DNA of 64,000 nucleotides from Sphingomonas sp. TREG-RG-20F-R18-01 (GTDB taxonomy: Bacteria > Pseudomonadota > Alphaproteobacteria > Sphingomonadales > Sphingomonadaceae). The stretch lies in NCBI RefSeq assembly GCF_022662475.1, contig NZ_JAKNQQ010000001.1, positions 558,001 to 622,000 on the forward strand, written 5' to 3'. The first letter of the stretch is position 1. Each line of letters starts with the position of its first letter. This document shows, one piece after another, positions 15,376-23,373 of the stretch. Both the position numbers and the translations under genes were made by a program. Under the pieces are notes generated by a model. That model did no database searches. It worked only from the letters and a program-made list of their open reading frames with translations, and was not told the DNA's origin.

Positions 15376-16545
15376 TCATCCCATAGCCTCCCCTAGCCGC
15401 GCCATAAACGCCGCACCGCGCCGGAATTGGGCCAGGTCGATATATTCGTCCGCCTGATGCGCCTGCTCGATCGAGCCCGGGCCGCAGATGATCGTCGAAA
15501 ACCCCGCCCCCTGGAATTGCCCGGCCTCGGCCGCATAGGCCGCCGCGCGCGTCGGGCCGTTGTCGCCCGCCAGCCGCCGCGCGAGCAGTTCGGCCGCGCC
15601 ATCGGGCTCGGGGGCGAAGGATGGCGTCGCGGATCGCCGAATCACCGCCACGCCTGCATCCGCAAAACGTTCCTGCGCCATGCGATGAGCCGTGGCGCAG
15701 GCGTCCAGAAATGGGACAATGATCCGGTCCGGATCCTGGCCCGGTGGCGTGCGCAAATCGAACGTGAAGGAGCATTCGCGCGCCAGAATATTGACCGCCG
15801 TTCCCCCCTGGATCAGCCCGATCGTCAAGGTCGCGTGCGGCGGATGATAGGGCGAGTCCGGGTCGCCATGCCGCGCCAGCTCGTCCGCGATCTGGCGAAG
15901 CTGCTCCATCAACCCGACCGCGATCATGTTCGCCGACAGCCCGAGGTGAGTCAGGCTCGAATGCGCCTCATGCCCGGTCACCGTCACGCGCCAAGTCGAG
16001 ATCCCCTTGTGCCCGCTGACCACCTCCATGCTCGTCGGCTCGCCCACGATCACCGCGAGCGGCGCGGGGAGATCCTTGACGAGCTCGCGGATCATCGACG
16101 GTGCCCCGAGGCAGCCGACTTCCTCGTCGTAGGAGAAGGCCAGGTGAATCGGCCGTGCGGTCTCCCCGCGCGCGAACCCCGGCACCGCGGCAAGCGCCAG
16201 CGCCAGGAAGCCCTTCATATCGCACGTCCCACGGCCGAACAGCCGATCGCCGCGCCGGGTCAGCACGAACGGGTCGCTGCTCCAGGCCTGCCCGTCGACC
16301 GGCACCACGTCGGTATGCCCCGACAGCACGACTCCACCCGGCACCACCGGACCAACGGTCGCATAGAGGTTCGCCTTGGTCCCCTCGGGATTGGCGACGC
16401 GGTGGCTCGCCACGCCGTGCGCCCGGAGGAACGCCTCGACATATGCGATCAGCCGCAGGTTGGAATCGCGCGAGGTGGTGTCGAAACCGATCAACGCCTC
16501 GAGATGCGTCAGCGCGGCGGCGTAAAGCTGTTCGGGTGTGTCCAT
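15376..16545 (-). CDS. argE: Acetylornithine deacetylase
   Basis: A 389-residue M20-family zinc hydrolase that removes acetyl from N-acetylornithine in arginine synthesis. Metal ligands and catalytic residues are visible: His and Asp in LSGHTDVVPV, Asp in GRGTCDMKGF, the Glu pair in YDEEVGCLG, Glu in EPTSM and the late His in QAHQADEY. The dimerisation domain (GHEAHSS to FDLRTPPG) is intact. I start at MDTPEQL rather than six codons earlier. It stands alone; no other arg gene is near. Related M20 peptidases cannot be fully excluded, but the EPTSMEVVSGHKG block fits ArgE. Confidence 0.88.
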   Translation of the reverse strand: MDTPEQLYAAALTHLEALIGFDTTSRDSNLRLIAYVEAFLRAHGVASHRVANPEGTKANLYATVGPVVPGGVVLSGHTDVVPVDGQAWSSDPFVLTRRGDRLFGRGTCDMKGFLALALAAVPGFARGETARPIHLAFSYDEEVGCLGAPSMIRELVKDLPAPLAVIVGEPTSMEVVSGHKGISTWRVTVTGHEAHSSLTHLGLSANMIAVGLMEQLRQIADELARHGDPDSPYHPPHATLTIGLIQGGTAVNILARECSFTFDLRTPPGQDPDRIIVPFLDACATAHRMAQERFADAGVAVIRRSATPSFAPEPDGAAELLARRLAGDNGPTRAAAYAAEAGQFQGAGFSTIICGPGSIEQAHQADEYIDLAQFRRGAAFMARLGEAMG

Positions 16546-16582
16546 GCCCTTGGTTCTAGGCATGGATTAACCAACTTGCCAA

Positions 16583-18079
16583 TCACCCCGTGGTCGCCCG
16601 CGCAGGTTCTTCCCAGCCGCCCCCGATCGCCTTGAACAGCGCGGCGGTGTCCTGCCGCAACTGCGCGTTGCTCGCCGCCAGCTGCTCGCGCGCGCTCAGC
16701 ACGTTGACCTGCGCGTCGAGCAGCGAGGTCTGCGTCACAAACCCGGTGCGATATTGCGCCTCCACCGAGCGCGCGGTGGTCTGCGCATCGGCGACTGCGC
16801 GTTGCAGCGCGGCGTTGCGCGCCCGCTCGGCATCGAGCCGCGCGAGCGGATCCTCGACGTCGCGCAAGGCGCCAAGCACGGTGGTGCGGTATCGCAGATA
16901 GGCCTGTTCGCGGTCTTCCTTGCGGATGCCGATCGTGGCCTTGCGCCGTCCCCAGTCGAGCAAAGGAAACTGCACCGCGCCCGTGCCCGTCAGCTGCAGG
17001 CTGTTGCCGGTGAACAGGTTGGCCAGCGAGGTCGACAGCAATTGCGCCACGCCGGTCAGGTTGAACTTGGGGTAAAGATCCGACACCGCGACGCCGATGT
17101 CCGCGGTCGATGCCGCGAGCTGCCGCTCCGCCGCCCGCACGTCGGGGCGCCGGCGGAGCAGGTCCGACGGCAGCCCGGCCGGAACCACCGGCAACGCCAC
17201 CAGCGGCACGCCCGGCCGCGCCAGTTCGGCATCGAGCGTCTCGGGCTCGACCCCCAGCAGGATTCCGAGCGCGTGGATCCGCACGCGCACGTCCGCGCGG
17301 ATCGGCTCGAGCCGCGCCTGCGTGCCGGTGATCGACCCGCGCTGCCGCGTGACGTCGATCGAGGGGACGAGACCGACCCGCGCGATATGGCCGGCTATGT
17401 CGAGCGACCGCTGTTGCGAGACCAGTTCGTCCTGGATCACCGCGATCTGCTCCTGGTCGAGCCGGAGCGCAAAATAGGCCTGCGCGACCTCGGCGGCGAG
17501 CGTCACCGCGGCATCGCGCCGGGTCCATTCGGCCGCTTCGACGCGGGCGCCGGCGGCTTCCACGCCGCGCCGGCCGCCGCCGAACAGGTCGAGCTCCCAG
17601 CTCGAATCGAACCCGACCGAAAAGGTCGTGATCCCGCTGCCGGGAAGCGCGAAGCCGCTGCTGCTGCCCGTTCCGCCCGATCCTCCGCCGCTACCGCCCG
17701 AGAAGGCCTGCGCGATCGAGGAGAGCCCGGCGTTCTTGCTGAACTCGATATGGCTGACGTTGCCCGTCGCATCGACCGTCGGCTTGCCGACGGCGCGCGC
17801 CGAAATTTCCTGCAACCGGGCCTGCCGCACGCGCGATGCCGCCATAGCTATGTCGGGGCTGCCCTTCAGGGCGCGTTCGACGAGCGAGTCGAGCCGCGGA
17901 TCACCGAAGGCCGCCCACCAGCGCGCGGGATCGACCTGCGCACCCGGCGCGGGCGCGAGCTGGCGCTCGGCGAACGCCGGCGGGACGGGCATCGTCGGGG
18001 CGTGATAGTTCGGCCCTACGGTGCACCCGGCCAGCAAGGTGCTGCCAAGCAGGGCCAGAGAGAAGAACGAGCGGGTCAA
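16583..18079 (-). CDS. Outer-membrane efflux lipoprotein (NodT/OprM family)
   Basis: A 498-residue outer-membrane factor beginning at TTG (LTRSFFSLALLGSTLLAGC), where LLAGC is a lipobox; mature Cys is followed by TVGPNYHAP, the NodT signature. Two OEP repeats follow, with the glycine/serine-rich insert after SSIAQAF and long coiled helices (ARLDAERARNAALQRAVADA). It would form the tunnel that carries EmrAB substrates across the outer membrane. The TTG overlaps the transporter stop, so the start is set by coupling. A longer frame upstream is antisense-like sequence within the transporter gene. Confidence 0.92.
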   Translation of the reverse strand: MTRSFFSLALLGSTLLAGCTVGPNYHAPTMPVPPAFAERQLAPAPGAQVDPARWWAAFGDPRLDSLVERALKGSPDIAMAASRVRQARLQEISARAVGKPTVDATGNVSHIEFSKNAGLSSIAQAFSGGSGGGSGGTGSSSGFALPGSGITTFSVGFDSSWELDLFGGGRRGVEAAGARVEAAEWTRRDAAVTLAAEVAQAYFALRLDQEQIAVIQDELVSQQRSLDIAGHIARVGLVPSIDVTRQRGSITGTQARLEPIRADVRVRIHALGILLGVEPETLDAELARPGVPLVALPVVPAGLPSDLLRRRPDVRAAERQLAASTADIGVAVSDLYPKFNLTGVAQLLSTSLANLFTGNSLQLTGTGAVQFPLLDWGRRKATIGIRKEDREQAYLRYRTTVLGALRDVEDPLARLDAERARNAALQRAVADAQTTARSVEAQYRTGFVTQTSLLDAQVNVLSAREQLAASNAQLRQDTAALFKAIGGGWEEPARATTG

Positions 18080-19677
18080 TGGGCCATGCCTCCACCACCG
18101 CCACCGGACTTGCCGGAGCGCATCAGGAAAACGAGCGGTGCCACGACGAGCACCACGATCATCAGCGAACGAAACACATCGAGGAACGCGAGCATCGACG
18201 CCTGGCGTTGCACCGTCTGGTACAGCACCGCGAGCGACGTCGTTCCCGGGTCCCCCTGCCCGCCGAACGCGCCCTGCGCCTTCGACAGCCAGTCGGTATA
18301 ATTGGGATCGATCGGGCTGAGCTTCTCGACCAGTTCGGACTGGTGCCGCTGCTGCGCCGAGGCGAGCAAGGTCTGCGCGGTCGAGATGCCGATCGACCCG
18401 CCGAGGTTGCGCGCGACGTTGAGCAGGCTGGAGGCCTGCGCGGTCTTGTTCTGCGGCAGGCCGACATAGGCGACCGCGTTGATCGGCACGAACAGGAACG
18501 GCAGCGCCATTGCCTGCAACAGTCGCGCGAACGCCGCATCCTGGAACGAGATGTCGGCGTTGAGATGCGTCATGTTCCAAAGCGCGAACGCCTGCACCAG
18601 CAGCGCGGGAAACAGCAGCAGCCGAACGTCGACCACGCCCGACAGGCGTCCGGCGAAGGGCACCGCGACCAGCGTCGCGATCCCGCCGAAGGTCAGCGCG
18701 AGCCCTGCCTGGAACGAGGTATAGCCGAGGACCTGCTGCAACATCTGCGGGATCAGCTGCGTCGTGCCGAACAGGATCATGCCGGTGATCCCCATGATCA
18801 GCAGCGTCAGCGAGAAGTTACGGCTCTTGAGCAGTTTCAGGTCGACCACCGGTTCGGGGTGATTGGTTTCCCAGAAGGCGAGTGCGGTCAGCGCGATGAA
18901 CGAGATGCTCGCGGTCATGATGATGAAGCTGCTGGCGAACCAGTCCTCGCGTTCGCCGCGATCGAGCGTCAGTTCGAAGAAGCCGAGCCCGAGCGCGATC
19001 AGGATGATGCCGATGTAATCGACCCGGATCCCGCGCTTGAGCAGCTTCTTGCGGTCGTTCTTGATCGCTTCCGGCTCATCGACGAACAGGTTGACGAGGA
19101 ACACCGAGGCGATCCCGATCGGCACGTTGATCAGGAACACCCAGTGCCAGCTGCTATTCTCGGTAATGTAGCCGCCGAGCGTCGGCCCGAGCACCGGGCC
19201 GACCACGACGACGATCGCGAAGGCGGCAAACGCCATCCCGCGTTGCTTGGGCGGGAAGGTGTCCGCGAGGATCGATTGCTCGACCGGCGCCAGCCCGCCG
19301 CCGCCGATGCCCTGCAACACGCGTGCGATGACGAGCGTCGACAGGTTGGGCGCAAGCCCGCACATCAACGAGGCGATCGTGAACAGCGCGATCGATAGCA
19401 GGAAATAGCGTTTCCGCCCAATCACGTCGGACAACCAGCCGCTGATCGGGATGACGATGGCGTTGGCGACGAGGTAGCTGGTCAGCACCCACGTCGCCTG
19501 GTCGTTCGAGACCGACAGGCCGCCGGCGATATGATCGAGCGCGACGTTGGCGATCGACGTGTCCAGCACCTCCATGAAGGTCGGGATGCTGATGATCGCG
19601 ACGATCAGCCACGGGCTGTACGCGCCCGCGCCGGACCGGGACGGATCCCAACCGTCCTGCGCCTTGGCGCTCGCCAC
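18076..19677 (-). CDS. emrB: Drug:H+ antiporter-2 family MFS efflux pump
   Basis: A 533-residue 14-helix major facilitator of the DHA2 family. MEVLDTSIANVALDHIAG is motif D1, WVLTSYLVANAIVIPISGWL motif of helix 2, and LSDVIGRKRYF motif A; RVLQGIGGGGLAPVEQSI follows, as in EmrB. It exports hydrophobic toxicants using proton flux through the periplasmic adaptor EmrA. It starts with GTG one base after the emrA stop and ends overlapping the outer-membrane gene. The cytoplasmic tail SGKSGGGGGGMAH is short and glycine-rich. Confidence 0.93.
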   Translation of the reverse strand: MASAKAQDGWDPSRSGAGAYSPWLIVAIISIPTFMEVLDTSIANVALDHIAGGLSVSNDQATWVLTSYLVANAIVIPISGWLSDVIGRKRYFLLSIALFTIASLMCGLAPNLSTLVIARVLQGIGGGGLAPVEQSILADTFPPKQRGMAFAAFAIVVVVGPVLGPTLGGYITENSSWHWVFLINVPIGIASVFLVNLFVDEPEAIKNDRKKLLKRGIRVDYIGIILIALGLGFFELTLDRGEREDWFASSFIIMTASISFIALTALAFWETNHPEPVVDLKLLKSRNFSLTLLIMGITGMILFGTTQLIPQMLQQVLGYTSFQAGLALTFGGIATLVAVPFAGRLSGVVDVRLLLFPALLVQAFALWNMTHLNADISFQDAAFARLLQAMALPFLFVPINAVAYVGLPQNKTAQASSLLNVARNLGGSIGISTAQTLLASAQQRHQSELVEKLSPIDPNYTDWLSKAQGAFGGQGDPGTTSLAVLYQTVQRQASMLAFLDVFRSLMIVVLVVAPLVFLMRSGKSGGGGGGMAH

Positions 19678-19678
19678 C

Positions 19679-20935
19679 TCAGCGGACCTTGACGGTGGGG
19701 ACGACCGACATGCCGGGGCCGAGCGGATATTTGCGCGGATCCGGACCGTTCTTCGCGTCGAACTCGATCCGTACCGGAACGCGCTGGACGACCTTCACGT
19801 AATTGCCGGTCGCATTCTGCGGCGGGAGCAGTGCGAACGCCTGCCCTGCCCCGCGCTGGACCGAGTCGACATGGCCGAGGAACTTGATGTCGGGATAGGC
19901 ATCGACCTTGATCGTCACGCTCTGGCCGATCTTCATGTCGCGCAGCTGCGTTTCCTTGAAGTTGGCGGTGATCCAGACGTGATCGGGCACGATCGCAAGC
20001 AACTGCGTCCCCGGCCCGACATAGGAGCCGACATTGACCGAGCGGTTGACCACCTGACCCGACACCGGCGCGACGAGGCGGTTGTCGCCGAGCGTGATGC
20101 TCGCCTGCTGCACCGTCGCGCGGCGCGCATCGATCACCGCGCGGGCGGCGGTGACCTGCCGGCGGGCGACGAGGATGTTGGCGTCGGCGCTGTCGATCTG
20201 CTGACGTGCGGCCGCGGCATCGGCCGCGGTCGAGCGCGCGGTCGCGCGCGCGGCATCGAGCTGCTGCCCGGCGACGGCGGACGGATCGATCCGCAACAGC
20301 GCCTCGTAGCGCGCGAGATCCTGCCGTGCCTTGGCGGCGGTGGCGAGCGGGCTGCGCGCCTGCGCGACCGCCTGGTCGCGATTGGCCTGCGCCGCGGCGA
20401 CCTGCGCGCGCGACTGCTCGAACTGCGCCTGCGCCTGCTTCACGTTCGCCTGCGCCTCGGCGACCTGCGCTTCCGGACCCGACGGCTCGATCACCGCGAG
20501 CAGGCGGCCCGCCTCGACATGGCGGTTGTCGATGTCCGCGACCGACTTGAGGGTGCCCGCGACCTTGGGCGCGAGCCGCACGATATGCGTGTCGACGAAC
20601 GCGTCGTCGGTCGATTCATACTGGCGCGCGTCGAGATAATAGAGCGTTCCGCCGATCACGATCGCCGCGACGACGATGATGAGGATGATCCAGAACAGCG
20701 GCTTGGAGAAGATCGAGGGCTTCTTCGGTTTCGAATCGGCGTCGTCGCCGTCCGAATCGTCCCCGCCGGAATCGTCCCCCCCGGAATCGTCCTCGTCCGA
20801 ACCGTCCTTCTTGGACTCGTCGTCCTGTTTCTTGCCGTCACCGCTTTTGCCGTGCGTGTCCTGCTCGGTGGACGAACGCTTCGCCTCTTCGGGCTTTGCG
20901 TCGTCCTGCTTGGCGGCGTTGGGGTCGTCGCTCAT
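19679..20935 (-). CDS. emrA: EmrA-type periplasmic adaptor (HlyD family) with acidic N-terminal extension
   Basis: A 418-residue membrane-fusion protein. Residues 1-70 are a cytosolic, highly charged Asp/Lys/Gly/Ser tract with repeated DDSGGDDSGG units. Then come one membrane helix (FWIILIIVVAAIVIGGTLYY), a biotinyl-lipoyl half, two long coiled-coil helices rich in AQA and ARQ, the second lipoyl half (LVAPVSGQVVNRSVNVGSYV) and a beta-barrel ending in VVPTVKVR. It bridges EmrB and the outer-membrane channel. The long acidic N-terminal tail is unusual; typical EmrA proteins have about 20 residues there. Its start overlaps the TetR stop (ATGA). Confidence 0.93.
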   Translation of the reverse strand: MSDDPNAAKQDDAKPEEAKRSSTEQDTHGKSGDGKKQDDESKKDGSDEDDSGGDDSGGDDSDGDDADSKPKKPSIFSKPLFWIILIIVVAAIVIGGTLYYLDARQYESTDDAFVDTHIVRLAPKVAGTLKSVADIDNRHVEAGRLLAVIEPSGPEAQVAEAQANVKQAQAQFEQSRAQVAAAQANRDQAVAQARSPLATAAKARQDLARYEALLRIDPSAVAGQQLDAARATARSTAADAAAARQQIDSADANILVARRQVTAARAVIDARRATVQQASITLGDNRLVAPVSGQVVNRSVNVGSYVGPGTQLLAIVPDHVWITANFKETQLRDMKIGQSVTIKVDAYPDIKFLGHVDSVQRGAGQAFALLPPQNATGNYVKVVQRVPVRIEFDAKNGPDPRKYPLGPGMSVVPTVKVR

Positions 20936-21570
20936 GGAAGCTCCTGTCGTTCGGCGATCATACGGTCGAGAATGGCGTCGGCGTTGGCGCCGATCCGCGC
21001 GGCGAGCGCGGACAGCGCCTCGGCATCGAGGTCCTTGCGGCGGAGCAGCTTGAGCACGGTCGCGCGCGAGGCCCGCAGCGTGACGACCTGCCCCATCAGC
21101 GTGACGACCGCGACCTCGCTCGCAAAGGCGTCACGGCGGCCGGTCGCGATGCAGACGAGCTGCACCATCGTCTCGAGCATCTTACCCATCAGGCCGCCGT
21201 AGATGCGATCGAACGCCTCGGTCGGCTCCATCTGCTCGCGCACGACGAACAGCGAGAAGGCGCTGCTCTTGTGGGTGCCCATCGTATCGATGAAGCGCGC
21301 GAGGATCTGGTGGATCGCTGCGCGTGCGTCGTCCGCGGTCATATCCTTGGTCACGCCACCGTCGCGCAGCGCGGGGGCCATATGGTCGCCGATCTGCCCG
21401 GCGATATGGTCCGCCGCCGCGAGATACAGGCCTTCCTTGCCACCGTAATGATAGGTGATCGACGACATCGCGGTCCCCGCCGCCTTGGCGATTCCGCGCG
21501 TGCTTGCGCCTTCGAGGCCCTTGGCCCCGAATTCGGCAATGGCGATGTCGAGGAGTCGTTGCTGCAGCAC
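20932..21570 (-). CDS. TetR/AcrR family repressor of the efflux operon (CerR-like)
   Basis: A 212-residue regulator. The N-terminal helix-turn-helix is clear (LLDIAIAEFGAKGLEGAST, then TYHYGGKEGLY). The C-terminal half, with FIDTMG and FSLFVVREQMEPTEAFD, resembles the DUF1956/CerR ligand-binding type. It is the first gene of a four-gene unit with emrA, emrB and the outer-membrane factor, joined by overlaps, and a perfect palindrome lies 13 bases before its start. It therefore most likely represses the whole operon, itself included, until an efflux substrate binds. Confidence 0.92.
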   Translation of the reverse strand: MLQQRLLDIAIAEFGAKGLEGASTRGIAKAAGTAMSSITYHYGGKEGLYLAAADHIAGQIGDHMAPALRDGGVTKDMTADDARAAIHQILARFIDTMGTHKSSAFSLFVVREQMEPTEAFDRIYGGLMGKMLETMVQLVCIATGRRDAFASEVAVVTLMGQVVTLRASRATVLKLLRRKDLDAEALSALAARIGANADAILDRMIAERQELP

Positions 21571-21582
21571 AGCGCGCCTTTA

Positions 21583-21598
21583 GTTCGTTCGAACGAAC
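21583..21598. promoter_or_regulatory. Palindromic operator of the TetR-efflux operon
   Basis: GTTCGTTC-GAACGAAC is a perfect 16-base palindrome just upstream of the TetR start. Size, symmetry and place match a TetR-family operator overlapping its own promoter. Confidence 0.7.
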
Positions 21599-21687
21599 GC
21601 GACAAGGTGCAATCCAGCAATGGTTGGGAAACATTCGTAACGGGGGTGGGTTCCCGGGTGAGTGCCCCCGACCTCCTCTCTATCCCG

Positions 21688-21790
21688 CTTCCCCAGCGAA
21701 GGCCGGGGCCCAGTCGTGGGACCGGCGTTGTCGGTCACCGCCCGTTCTAAGGAGGCCTGTCCTCCTAGGCCCCGGCCTTCGCCGGGGAAG
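21688..21790. repeat. Interspersed inverted repeat, CCCCGGC family
   Basis: Left arm CTTCCCCAGCGAAGGCCGGG with CCCAG following (21688-21713) and right arm GGCCCCGGCCTTCGCCGGGG plus AAG (21768-21790) form a long imperfect stem in the gap between the TetR and monooxygenase genes. Similar arms occur at 36667 and 60494, so it is a dispersed element of this genome. Confidence 0.75.
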
Positions 21791-21808
21791 CAGCAGCGGA
21801 CGGAGAAA

Positions 21809-23317
21809 CTACGCCGCCACCACGTCCTTGCGCTTCGCCGTCACGCGCCCCGGAGCGGGATTGGAGAATTCCATCCCGTCATCCACCGAGCCATATTTCA
21901 GCGCGAGCAGGTCACGCGCATAATTCTGGTGCACCCGCCATGGCGCCTTGTTCCCCTGCTTGGGGAATTTCGCCATCGCCCGCGTGACATACCCCGAAGT
22001 GAAGTCGAGGAACGGTGCGGGCGCGAGATCCGCCCCGCCGACGCGCGGGGTCGCCTGCCGCAGCCCGCGCTTCGTCATCGTGTTGAGCAAGCGACAGACA
22101 TAGCCGCACGTCAGGTCCGCCTTCAGCGTCCACGACGCATTGGTGTACCCGAACGACGACGCCATGTTGGGGACGTCGCTATACATCATCCCCTTGTAGT
22201 TGAACGTATCGGTCAGATCGACCGGCACCCCGTCGACGCTGAACGCCACGTCGCTGAGCAACTGCAGCTCGAGCCCGGTCGCGGTCACCACGACATCGGC
22301 GGGAAGTTCATGCCCAGACTCCAGCAGCAGTCCGTCACGCGTGAAGCGCACGATCCGGTCGGTGACGACCGACGCACGGTGCGTCTTGATCGCCTCGAAC
22401 AGGTCCGCATCCGGAACGAGGCACAACCGTTGGTCCCACGGATTGTATTTCGGCGTGAAATGCGTCGCGACGTCATAGTCCGGTCCGAGCTGGTCGCGCA
22501 CCAGCCCGATCAGCCGTTCCTTAGTCTGCGCCGGACGTCCCCGCGCCATCTTGAAGAACAGCATCCCCAGCAGCACGTTGCGCCAGCGCACCAGCCCGTA
22601 CGCCAGCTTCGCGGGCAGCTTGCGCCGCAGCCAGTTCGCCGCGGCATCCTCCGCCGGGCGCGACACGACATAGGTCGGCGAGCGCTGGAGCATCGTTACG
22701 TGCGCGGCGGTATCCGCCATCGCGGGCACGAGCGTCACCGCGGTCGCGCCACTGCCGATGACGACGACTTCCTTCCCCGCATAGTCGAGATCGCCCGGCC
22801 AGAATTGCGGGTGGACGATGCGCCCCGCGAAATCCTCGGTGCCCGGCCAGTCGGGCGTGTGCCCTTGCGCGTAATTGTAATAGCCGCTGCACATGAAGAG
22901 GAAGTTGCAGGTGAACACGACCGGCCCGTCGGGCCCGTCGGCTTCCACGCGCCAGCACGCATCGGGCGTCGACCACGCCGCGCGCTTCACGTGATGGCCG
23001 AAGCGGATGTGCCGGTCGATCCCGAAATCGCGCGCGGTCTCGGTCACATAGCGCAGGATCGACGGGCCATCCGCGATCGCCTTCGCCTCGGTCCACGGAC
23101 GGAACGAATAACCGAGCGTGTACATGTCAGAATCGGACCGGATGCCGGGATAGCGGAACAGGTCCCACGTCCCGCCCAGCTGCGGTCGCCCCTCGAGGAT
23201 GACGTAGGATCGATCCGGGCACTGCGTCTGCAGATGGTAGCCCGCGCCGATACCGGATATTCCGGCACCGACCACGACCACGTCGAAATGCTCAGGTTCA
23301 CGCTCTGACATCGCCAC
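21809..23317 (-). CDS. Flavin-containing monooxygenase (Baeyer-Villiger type)
   Basis: A 502-residue FAD/NADPH enzyme. FDVVVVGAGISGIGAGYHLQ is the FAD-binding GxGxxG, GGTWDLFRYPGIRSDSDMYT a family block, FAGRIVHPQFWP the Baeyer-Villiger fingerprint (FxGxxxHxxxWP), and VVVIGSGATAVTLVP the NADPH-binding GxGxxA. It should insert oxygen next to a ketone or oxidise a soft nucleophile; the substrate cannot be told. It is transcribed alone, between a repeat and tamB. Confidence 0.9.
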   Translation of the reverse strand: MAMSEREPEHFDVVVVGAGISGIGAGYHLQTQCPDRSYVILEGRPQLGGTWDLFRYPGIRSDSDMYTLGYSFRPWTEAKAIADGPSILRYVTETARDFGIDRHIRFGHHVKRAAWSTPDACWRVEADGPDGPVVFTCNFLFMCSGYYNYAQGHTPDWPGTEDFAGRIVHPQFWPGDLDYAGKEVVVIGSGATAVTLVPAMADTAAHVTMLQRSPTYVVSRPAEDAAANWLRRKLPAKLAYGLVRWRNVLLGMLFFKMARGRPAQTKERLIGLVRDQLGPDYDVATHFTPKYNPWDQRLCLVPDADLFEAIKTHRASVVTDRIVRFTRDGLLLESGHELPADVVVTATGLELQLLSDVAFSVDGVPVDLTDTFNYKGMMYSDVPNMASSFGYTNASWTLKADLTCGYVCRLLNTMTKRGLRQATPRVGGADLAPAPFLDFTSGYVTRAMAKFPKQGNKAPWRVHQNYARDLLALKYGSVDDGMEFSNPAPGRVTAKRKDVVAA

Positions 23318-23373
23318 TCTCCGAGGATACCCGATATTCGATTTCGGGCGCCTCGGAAAGCGTTAGGTTGCGA

